35,748 bases of DNA, taken from a virus. The stretch lies in IMG/VR virus record IMGVR_UViG_3300004152_000002, positions 1-35,748 of that record; one strand, written 5' to 3'. Numbering within the stretch: the stretch's first letter is position 1; the number at the start of each line of letters is the position of its first letter. This document shows positions 7,052 to 12,898 of the stretch, piece after piece. The notes under the pieces were generated by a model. The model was not told the DNA's origin. It made no database searches and saw only the letters and a program-made list of their open reading frames with translations. The translations under genes and the position numbers were made by a program.

Positions 7052-7394
7052 GGATCTCCTGGCGGAACTGATCGCCAAACATCTAGGCGTCGTGAACGTT
7101 TCGCTCGTCTGGGAAGTGAAGGACGGGGTGTTTGAGGGCGCGACGATCATCGCGACGATCGAAACCGGTTCCATGCCGGCGGTCGAGGCCGACGCATTAT
7201 CCGCGGCGGTCCAGGCGGCGGCGAAGGATCTCCCCGAAGGATGGGAGCTCGAGATCCAGATCGAAAAGGGCGCCGCGTGGGTCGCGGCGGGAAGACAGAA
7301 CGGCGAACAGTATATCGATTTCGATCGCGGCGGAATGACGCTATCCGAACAGATCGCGAAGTGCGTCACGATCGCGAAGAGTGCAGGGAGGTGA
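7029..7394 (+). CDS. hypothetical early protein
   Basis: 121 residues from ATG 7029, which lies ten bases after GAGAGG; an in-frame ATG at 7011 would lengthen the overlap with the preceding gene to 41 bases. Mixed alpha/beta sequence (VSLVWEVKDGVFEGATIIATIE ... ELEIQIEKGAAWV), with no Cys and no membrane segment. No family recognised. Overlaps the previous gene by 23 bases. Confidence 0.6.
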   Translation: MIRDFLSKDLLAELIAKHLGVVNVSLVWEVKDGVFEGATIIATIETGSMPAVEADALSAAVQAAAKDLPEGWELEIQIEKGAAWVAAGRQNGEQYIDFDRGGMTLSEQIAKCVTIAKSAGR

Positions 7395-7398
7395 ACCG

Positions 7399-7593
7399 AT
7401 GTTGACTCCGGAAGAACGGGAAAGCAGGGAGCTCGCGAATACGCAAAGCCTCAGAGAATCGATGCGGATAGCGGCGATCGCATTCGAGAAATTCGCGCAT
7501 GCGTGCGACAAAGTCGCCAACGTGATCGAGAAGGGGTTCGCGCTCGTCGAGAAGAAACTCGATGAGCAAGATCGCCGGCGGAATCATTCGTGA
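7399..7593 (+). CDS. small helical protein
   Basis: 64 residues from ATG 7399 with a full GGGAGGTGA ribosome site at 7386-7394; the in-frame GTG at 7381 is rejected for that reason. Nearly all helix, with a heptad-like pattern (FEKFAHACDKVANVIEKGFALVEKKL) suggesting a coiled coil or dimer. Unknown function. Its stop overlaps the next start. Confidence 0.65.
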   Translation: MLTPEERESRELANTQSLRESMRIAAIAFEKFAHACDKVANVIEKGFALVEKKLDEQDRRRNHS

Positions 7594-7802
7594 TGGCAAA
7601 CATTATCCTCGAGCTCACGCAACAGATCGCACGCGTCCGGGCATTCTTGCCCAAGTACGATCCCCACATGCGCGGGCTCGCGGCGGCGACCGTTGTAGCG
7701 GCCGAACGTGCGCTCGCCATGAATTTTTACGAGAGTATGCGGGAGGCGATCGACGATCTAAAGGAACTCGGCGATCCCAACCCGGCGGAGGCAGAAAAAT
7801 GA
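7593..7802 (+). CDS. small helical protein
   Basis: 69 residues from ATG 7593, which shares its A with the preceding TGA; a GTG at 7590 is an alternative. All-helical, hydrophobic in the middle (MRGLAAATVVAAERALAM) but too charged for a membrane protein. No family recognised. Followed by an ATGA overlap. Confidence 0.6.
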   Translation: MANIILELTQQIARVRAFLPKYDPHMRGLAAATVVAAERALAMNFYESMREAIDDLKELGDPNPAEAEK

Positions 7803-8455
7803 ACGTCACACGCTATCCCCTTTGCTGGCCGGCGAATTGGAAACGGGAAACGAATCGAACGCGGGCGCAATTCGGAAAGGTCTCGACGCGGTTCGATGCC
7901 GAAAAGGGGAAACATTTGTACGCTGGCAAATCGCGCCTCTCGATCGAGGATTCCTTTGGGCGGATCGAGTACGAGCTCGAGCGGTTCGGCGTCGACGTCT
8001 CAACCGTGAACGTGTCCACAAATCTCCGCGTCAATATGCGCGGGATGCCAACAGGCAGGGACGGCGAACCGGGCGACCCGGGCGCCGCGGTGTACTGGAC
8101 ACTTCGCGGACTGTCTAAATGCATGGCGATCGATCGCTATGATCGCGTCGCCGATAACCTGGCCGCGATCGCGGCGACCCTCGATGCCTTGCGCGCGATC
8201 GAGCGGTTCGGCGGCGGATCGATCCTTGAACGTGCCTTCGTCGGGTTTGCGGAATTGCCGGCGCCGCGAAATGGCCGCGACTGGAGAAAGGTTCTCGGAT
8301 TCTCCGCCGATCACACTCCATCGATTGCAGTGATCGAGACACAATTCCGCGGCATGGCGAAATTGCTTCATCCGGACAAAGAGACGGGCGACACGGAACG
8401 GATGATCGAGCTCAACGCGGCGCATGAGGCGGCGCTTGCGGAGTTGGGCGGATGA
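7799..8455 (+). CDS. phage J-domain (DnaJ-like) protein
   Basis: 218 residues. The C-terminal 60 are a degenerate J domain: DWRKVLGFS, a helix, then LHPDK with the HPD triad at residues 191-193 and a closing helix. J domains stimulate host DnaK. The N-terminal 150 residues (YPLCWPANW ... AVYWTLRGLSKCMAIDRYDRVADNLAAIAATL) match a recurring phage family in which a 'yPL.WP.gw.Rt' start and a 'D.yd.v.dNl.ai...i.aLR.ieR.G' block precede the J domain. It may recruit host chaperone to replication or DNA processing, as lambda P and DnaJ do; this is inference from the replication genes alongside. Confidence 0.8.
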   Translation: MNVTRYPLCWPANWKRETNRTRAQFGKVSTRFDAEKGKHLYAGKSRLSIEDSFGRIEYELERFGVDVSTVNVSTNLRVNMRGMPTGRDGEPGDPGAAVYWTLRGLSKCMAIDRYDRVADNLAAIAATLDALRAIERFGGGSILERAFVGFAELPAPRNGRDWRKVLGFSADHTPSIAVIETQFRGMAKLLHPDKETGDTERMIELNAAHEAALAELGG

Positions 8456-8688
8456 GCGGACAAATCATCACGGCCGGCGTCAGCGGCGCGATCGCGATCT
8501 CAGGGAAGTGTCGCGTGTGTGGCTGCACGGAATTGCATCCGTGTCTCGCACAGATCGCGCCAGGCCAGCCTCTCGTCGCCTGTTCCTGGATCGATTTCGA
8601 TCACACGCTTTGCTCGAATTTCCGTTGTATCGCCAGGATCCCCCTCAATGAGCTCCTCGAAATGCCTCTTCTCAGGGATGCGGCATGA
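8452..8688 (+). CDS. small Cys-rich zinc-type protein
   Basis: 78 residues. KCRVCGCTELHPC followed by CSWIDFDHTLCSNFRC is a compact Cys cluster (CxxCxC....C....C...C...C), of a type often found in phage early operons with the form 'CRVCGC...HAC...C.WV..DLC..C'. Zinc binding is likely; function is unknown. Joined to both neighbours by ATGA overlaps. Confidence 0.7.
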   Translation: MSGQIITAGVSGAIAISGKCRVCGCTELHPCLAQIAPGQPLVACSWIDFDHTLCSNFRCIARIPLNELLEMPLLRDAA

Positions 8689-9179
8689 AGGGGGATATCT
8701 CATTTCCCTGGAAATTCGAGCGGGTGAAGTACTCCGATCTCTACCTAATGAGCCAAGTCACAGAGGCGCGCGTCCAGGCGGATATTCTGGAGCTCCTGAA
8801 ATCTTATGACGTCGACGCGGTCGCGATCGACGCCGGCGGCCGACGTCAACGGGGACGCATGATCGCGGCGGCGAAAGCGGCGGGCGCGCCGATTCCAGGG
8901 AAGATCAAATTGGGCGCCGAAATCCCCGCGGGGTTCTCGGATCTCGAGGCGACCCTGGCGCCGATGGGTCGCGCGGTTTACATCGAAGTCAAGGCGCCGA
9001 TGTGGATCGACGCTAATAGAAAAACTATTAAGTTTGAGGGGAAAGCATCGTCGGCGCAACTCGACTTCCTTCGCGATAAGGCAAAACGCGGCGCGCTCGT
9101 GATGATTGCCTGGAGTGCGGACGACGTCGATCGATATCTAGGCCCGGAGATTCGGCTCAACTGGAGATCGCTCCGATGA
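8685..9179 (+). CDS. VRR-NUC-like endonuclease
   Basis: 164 residues. A PD-(D/E)XK nuclease core is visible: E28 in the first helix (TEARVQADILELL), D86 in GFSDLEA, E101 and K103 in YIEVKAP, and Q125 in SSAQLDFL. This E...D...ExK...Q order is that of VRR-NUC domains, structure-specific nucleases such as phage junction resolvases or flap nucleases. It is longer than minimal VRR-NUC proteins (about 90-110) because of a Gly-rich insertion at 50-80. Directly before the replication protein, so a role in replication or recombination intermediates is likely. Confidence 0.8.
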   Translation: MKGDISFPWKFERVKYSDLYLMSQVTEARVQADILELLKSYDVDAVAIDAGGRRQRGRMIAAAKAAGAPIPGKIKLGAEIPAGFSDLEATLAPMGRAVYIEVKAPMWIDANRKTIKFEGKASSAQLDFLRDKAKRGALVMIAWSADDVDRYLGPEIRLNWRSLR

Positions 9180-9847
9180 CGCGATCGCGTTTTGTGCCGA
9201 TTCATCCGGAACGCGTTGCTAAGTGGAAAGCGATCGGCGCGGCCGCGGCGTTGCACGATCTTCTGATCGATCGCCAAACGGATGCACAGGGCCGGGTCAA
9301 TTACGGGCGACCGGTCGGATATGCCTGGATCCGCGCGGAGTGGGCGAAGCAAGGGGGCGAACCTCCCGCCTCGCGAACCCTAGAGAGATACATGCAACGG
9401 TTGAAACGGGCCGGCGTCGTCCATGTGTCGCGCGTCCCGTGGGGCGGCGGAATGAAGATCAGGATCATTGGATCAGCGAAATGGGCCAACGCGCCGGCGC
9501 CGGCAAAACAGATGAATCTCTTCGTCCCGGAACCGGTGTCGATAACGCGTGGAAAACCTTGTGGGAATCCTGGCGAAAAGTTGAGGGAATCCTGTGAACC
9601 GGAGATTCCCTATACCGCCAAAAGTGGCGGTGTAACAACCGCCAAAAGTGGCGGTCTAAAGAAGTTAAGAAAAGAGCAAGAGACCCCCAAGAGGCGCGGC
9701 GATCGACCGTCGCCGTCCGGTTCCCCTGTGGATAACGAAGCATTCGAGGAGCGCAGACGCATCCTCCGGGCACAGGCGGAGGAACTGAAAAGAAACTACC
9801 CAGAGCTCCTCTTAGGTGAAAGGCAAAACCGATGCCAGAAACGATGA
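9176..9847 (+). CDS. replication initiator-like protein carrying a candidate origin
   Basis: 223 residues. The N-terminal half has a winged-helix flavour: basic, with the helical block YAWIRAEWAKQGGEPPASRTLERYMQ followed by a strand pair (GVVHVSRVPWGGGMKIRII). The C-terminal half is a charged, low-complexity region. Residues around 146-160 (TAKSGG twice) are encoded by two identical 18-bp palindromes, and a DnaA box lies 70 bases on, as in lambda O, where the origin lies inside the initiator gene. No Walker motif is present, so it is not a helicase. Position after a nuclease and J-domain protein supports replication. The initiator role is inferred. Confidence 0.55.
   Translation: MTRSRFVPIHPERVAKWKAIGAAAALHDLLIDRQTDAQGRVNYGRPVGYAWIRAEWAKQGGEPPASRTLERYMQRLKRAGVVHVSRVPWGGGMKIRIIGSAKWANAPAPAKQMNLFVPEPVSITRGKPCGNPGEKLRESCEPEIPYTAKSGGVTTAKSGGLKKLRKEQETPKRRGDRPSPSGSPVDNEAFEERRRILRAQAEELKRNYPELLLGERQNRCQKR
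9614..9735. other. candidate replication origin inside the replication gene
   Basis: Two identical palindromes, ACCGCCAAAAGTGGCGGT, at 9614-9631 and 9638-9655 (24-base period, 6-bp arms), are followed by a purine- and A-rich strand (9656-9685, including TAAAGAAGTTAAGAAAAG) and then by a perfect DnaA box, TGTGGATAA, at 9727-9735. Iterons, an easily opened A-rich tract and a DnaA box inside an initiator-like gene reproduce the lambda oriO plan. No origin function is shown directly. Confidence 0.6.
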
Positions 9848-10089
9848 CGCGGATCAGTTTTCAGATCGAGGAACGCCAACAGGGACGGAAGACGGATCTC
9901 TGGCGAGTGTGGGATCTCCAGAAAGCTAGATATCTGGGCGAGATCGCATGGATCAAAAGCGGGCGCCGCTATGGGTTTCACCAGATGAGCGTCGCGACGA
10001 TCGACTCGGATTGCCTTCGCGAGATCGCCACATTCTGCGAGCTCGAGACGCGACGTCATGTCGTCGGCCGGCGTGCATTCTCGGAATAG
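9832..10089 (+). CDS. small hypothetical phage protein
   Basis: 85 residues overlapping the replication gene by 16 bases, with AGGTGAAAGG upstream. It reads as a beta-strand fold followed by a helix: WRVWDLQKARYLGEIAWIKSGRRYGF, then CLREIATFCELE. This 'W.V.d....LG.I.W...r.Y.F......cL..Ia.F' layout recurs in small phage proteins of unknown role. No catalytic motif. Confidence 0.65.
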   Translation: MPETMTRISFQIEERQQGRKTDLWRVWDLQKARYLGEIAWIKSGRRYGFHQMSVATIDSDCLREIATFCELETRRHVVGRRAFSE

Positions 10090-10098
10090 GAAAGAACG

Positions 10099-10539
10099 AT
10101 GTTCCGGCGAATCGACAACGGAGATCAGGAACGTCGCTGGATCGAGGAAGCGCGCCTCGCTCGATTGAAGAACGTCAAAACGATCTCGGATGCGATCCAC
10201 TACGCGGCCGACTTCGGGATTCGTGTTCACGATTTCAAAAAGGTGTTTGCACTCAGGAGGGAGTTATGGGCAGAGAAACCGGGATCGAGTGGACAGATTC
10301 AACCTGGAATCCGATCCGCGGATGCTCCAGGGTTAGCGAAGGATGCCGCAATTGTTACGCCGAAAGCGTCGCGGCGCGATTCAGCGGCGCCGGCGCGCCC
10401 TATGAAGGGCTCGCGAAATTTGTCGTCGTCGCGGACGGCGTCGAAGCGCGATGGACGAACGAAGTCCGACTCATCGAAAAACACCTCGAGGATCCGATCA
10501 GGTGGAAGAAACCGGCGCGTATATTTGTTAACTCGATGA
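10099..10539 (+). CDS. hypothetical protein with long out-of-frame overlap
   Basis: The frame gives 146 residues; AGGAAAG precedes the ATG. The first 55 residues (RRWIEEARLARLKNVKTISDAIHYAADFGIRVHDFKKVFAL) look like a normal helical protein. From 10266 the frame is shared with the Gp37/Gp68-type gene, and the remaining 90 residues are Ser/Arg-rich, as expected of an antiphase shadow. Either the gene tolerates a 274-base overlap, or its original stop was lost by mutation near 10265 and only the N-terminal part matters. Confidence 0.45.
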   Translation: MFRRIDNGDQERRWIEEARLARLKNVKTISDAIHYAADFGIRVHDFKKVFALRRELWAEKPGSSGQIQPGIRSADAPGLAKDAAIVTPKASRRDSAAPARPMKGSRNLSSSRTASKRDGRTKSDSSKNTSRIRSGGRNRRVYLLTR

Positions 10540-11189
10540 GCGATCTCTTTCACCCTGGCGTGAAAGACGAATGGCTCGGGCGCATTTTCGACGTGATGGC
10601 GCGGGCGCCGCAACACATCTATCAAATCCTCACGAAGCGGCCGGAAAGAATGCTGGACGTGCTCTATGCGGCCGGCGATTCCGAGGTCGCGACGTCGTTC
10701 ACTCAGACTTACTCGCAACCCTGGCCCCCGCCTAATTGGTGGTTTGGCGTGAGTGTCGAGAATCAGGAAACGGCAAACGCGCGGATCCCTATCCTGGCGA
10801 AGTGTCCCGCGGCCGTGCGATTCGTCAGTTACGAACCGGCGATCGGTCCTCTCGATCTAGCGATCGCGGCGGGCGATCCCGTTTCGATGGCCGCGATCGA
10901 TTGGTTTATCTGTGGCGGCGAAAGCGGATCGCGAGCTCGTCCCATGCATCCGCAATGGGCTCGCGCGGTCCGCGATCTATGCGTCGATCTCGGAATCCCA
11001 TTCTTTTTCAAACAGTGGGGCGAGTGGGTCGATCCGTCTCAAAATCTCTGTGCATTGCACACGGCCGGCGTCCATGAATACGTCTCCGACGAAAAGACGT
11101 TGCTCGTCCGCGTCGGAAAAAAGGTCGCAGGCTCGAAACTCGACGGCGTCGAGTGGAAGGAATTCCCTCAAACGGAGGTGAAAGCATGA
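10266..11189 (+). CDS. DUF5131 / phage Gp37-Gp68 family protein
   Basis: 307 residues from ATG 10266 behind AGGAGGG (10256-10262). The N terminus, TGIEWTDSTWNPIRGCSRVSEGCRNCYAE, with Cys 20, 27 and 30, is the hallmark of the Gp37/Gp68 family; later blocks (IFVNSMSDLFHP, YQILTKRPERM, WFGVSVENQE, RFVSYEPAIGPL, WFICGGESG, PFFFKQWGEW) all fit. The three clustered Cys resemble a radical-SAM-type iron-sulfur site, and the fold is thought to be related, but the reaction is unknown. It is common in phages and mobile elements. An ATGA overlap links it to the next gene. Confidence 0.88.
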   Translation: MGRETGIEWTDSTWNPIRGCSRVSEGCRNCYAESVAARFSGAGAPYEGLAKFVVVADGVEARWTNEVRLIEKHLEDPIRWKKPARIFVNSMSDLFHPGVKDEWLGRIFDVMARAPQHIYQILTKRPERMLDVLYAAGDSEVATSFTQTYSQPWPPPNWWFGVSVENQETANARIPILAKCPAAVRFVSYEPAIGPLDLAIAAGDPVSMAAIDWFICGGESGSRARPMHPQWARAVRDLCVDLGIPFFFKQWGEWVDPSQNLCALHTAGVHEYVSDEKTLLVRVGKKVAGSKLDGVEWKEFPQTEVKA

Positions 11190-11863
11190 AGATTTCGGTC
11201 ACGATCGATTCCGAGGCGGTCGTTCAACTCGCCGGCGCCGTCCTTCGGCAATTGCCCTATGCAGCAAACAACGCGATCACGCGCACGGCGAAGGAAGCGG
11301 TCGAGGCGGGTCAGAGAGAAGCGGCCGCGGATCTAACCTTGCGGAAACGGTTCATCCTCAACCGAATCCGCATTTTGCAGTATTCCAAAGTGAACAATTT
11401 GACGGCGATCATCGGCGTCGATCAGAACGTCCAGGGGACGCCTCTGATTCTTGGATTTCTGGAGGAGGGCGGAACAAAAGAACCGTCTCGCGGATCGGAG
11501 CTCGCGATTCCGTTGACCGGCGAGGCGCCGCGGCCGACTTTTCCGCAAACCGTGAAAACGTCTCTCCAATACACGAATCTGCAATTCCAGGACCGGCGCG
11601 GGCGCCAACGCACGTTCATCATCCCCGGCGTCGGCATTTTTCAACGCGTCGATTCCTACGCCGGCCGCGTTCTCCGGAAATTCGGAGCGAAGGGCGGCGG
11701 TCTCGATAACACAGTTCTGATCTACTCGTTCGCGCCGTCGGCAAAACTGCCGGCGCATCTGAAATTGCGCGAGGCGATGATGCAGGTTATCGGCGACCGT
11801 TTCTCGCCGATCTTTACGGAGGAGTTTGCGAAGGAAATCCTCAAACGGGCGGCGCGATCGTGA
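11186..11863 (+). CDS. putative minor tail protein, gpZ-like
   Basis: 225 residues from ATG 11186, with GGAGGTGA upstream. A helical N-terminal part (LPYAANNAITRTAKEAVEAGQREAAADL followed by LRKRFILNRIRI) and a C-terminal end (LREAMMQVIGDRFSPIFTEEFAKEIL) resemble the Minor_tail_Z family of lambda-like tail assembly proteins and the related HK97 gp10 group. In lambda, Z lies between head completion and tail terminator genes; here it lies before the terminase, which is odd. The name is therefore tentative. No transmembrane or enzymatic motif is seen. Confidence 0.45.
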   Translation: MKISVTIDSEAVVQLAGAVLRQLPYAANNAITRTAKEAVEAGQREAAADLTLRKRFILNRIRILQYSKVNNLTAIIGVDQNVQGTPLILGFLEEGGTKEPSRGSELAIPLTGEAPRPTFPQTVKTSLQYTNLQFQDRRGRQRTFIIPGVGIFQRVDSYAGRVLRKFGAKGGGLDNTVLIYSFAPSAKLPAHLKLREAMMQVIGDRFSPIFTEEFAKEILKRAARS

Positions 11864-12150
11864 TCTCTCCAATCCAAACCCGGCCGGGAACCGAAGAGAA
11901 GTCGCCGATCTTCTTTCTCGTGATTTTTCGCGAACCCCAGATGGGCGTCCAGCAAAGACTCTTTGCATCGGTCGCGAACCTCATGCGCTTTATGGAGAAC
12001 GAAGATATCGACACAATGCTGGATCGGGGATCCGGGCCGTTCGATGTGTTCTATATCGATATCGCGGCGCTTGAGATCGCGCCTTATGATCTGGCGCCAT
12101 TGCGGGCGCTGATGAAGTCTCCCGGGGGCAGAGGCAAGGCCAAGCGATGA
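11860..12150 (+). CDS. hypothetical protein
   Basis: 96 residues from GTG 11860, overlapping the preceding stop as GTGA. Mixed alpha/beta sequence (IFFLVIFREPQMGVQQRLFASVANLMRFM ... FDVFYIDIAALEIAPYDLAPLRALM) with a basic end (GGRGKAKR). No family recognised. Last gene before a 214-base gap with palindromes and the packaging genes, so it closes the early operon. Confidence 0.6.
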   Translation: MISPIQTRPGTEEKSPIFFLVIFREPQMGVQQRLFASVANLMRFMENEDIDTMLDRGSGPFDVFYIDIAALEIAPYDLAPLRALMKSPGGRGKAKR

Positions 12151-12160
12151 GGTGTATGTA

Positions 12161-12212
12161 CTTGTATATACAAGCGCCACACACGAGCTCTAGGCATGGC
12201 CATATATGGCCA
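12161..12212. repeat. two perfect palindromes upstream of terminase
   Basis: CTTGTATATACAAG (12161-12174, 14 bp) and TGGCCATATATGGCCA (12197-12212, 16 bp) are both perfect, with AT-rich centres, and sit 36 bases apart in the 214-base gap (12151-12364) between the early operon and the small terminase gene. The rest of the gap is GC-rich with a CCCGCGGG palindrome, then a T-rich patch (12335-12341). Position fits operators of the late operon, or a cos/pac region; neither is provable from sequence alone. Confidence 0.6.
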
Positions 12213-12364
12213 CATCCCGCGGGGGCGTGCGCGGAGGGTGGCTTAAAGGCTTTGCTTCGCGAGGGTCCTCCCGGAGGGGTGGCCGCCCGCGGGTGACGGC
12301 GAGTGCGAGAGGAGACCACCGATCAATTTTTTAGAATGGGTTTGAGTTTACTTCTGGGATTCGC

Positions 12365-12898
12365 GTGCGGAAGAAAAAAAAGAGCGGGAAAAAACCGGGA
12401 TCGGTGAATGCGGCGTTCCTCGCGAATCTTTTCAGTCTGACGGAGAGTCGGATTCACCAGTTGGTGAAGCAAGGTCTCCCGAAAGAGTTGCGCGGGAAAT
12501 ACGATCTCCTAAAGTGCGTGCGTTGGTATGTGCGATTTCTTCAAACTGCGCTCGAGAAGAAAGCGATCCCCACGGGCGACGGAGGATTCGCCGGGGAACA
12601 CGCGGAACGAATTCGCCTTCTCCGTGCCGACGCGGATCTGAGAGAAATGGAATTGGCGAAAGAGCGCGGAATCCTGGTGACGGTCGCGGACGTGGAGTCG
12701 GCGTTGACGGATCTCGTTCTCACGACGAAGGCGCGGATCATGGCGATCCCTCCGCGGATGGCCGCGGAGCTCGTCGGGGAATCCTCGCGCGTGATGATTC
12801 AGGCGAAGCTCGAGCGTGCGTGCAAAGAGTCACTCGCGTATCTCGCGAAAGCGGTGAAGGATGCCGGAGACCCAGAGTCACCAAAGCGCGAAGGCTAA
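12365..12898 (+). CDS. terS: terminase small subunit (Nu1-like)
   Basis: 177 residues from GTG 12365. A very basic N terminus (RKKKKSGKK) and a winged-helix/HTH block (AAFLANLFSLTESRIHQLVKQGLPKELRGKYDLLKCVRWYV) are the DNA-binding domain, as in lambda Nu1; the remainder (LLRADADLREMELAKERGILVTVADVESAL) is the standard small-terminase helical segment that contacts the large subunit. It should recognise the packaging site, possibly in the palindrome-rich gap just upstream. The ribosome site is weak. Overlaps the large subunit gene by 38 bases. Confidence 0.85.
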   Translation: MRKKKKSGKKPGSVNAAFLANLFSLTESRIHQLVKQGLPKELRGKYDLLKCVRWYVRFLQTALEKKAIPTGDGGFAGEHAERIRLLRADADLREMELAKERGILVTVADVESALTDLVLTTKARIMAIPPRMAAELVGESSRVMIQAKLERACKESLAYLAKAVKDAGDPESPKREG

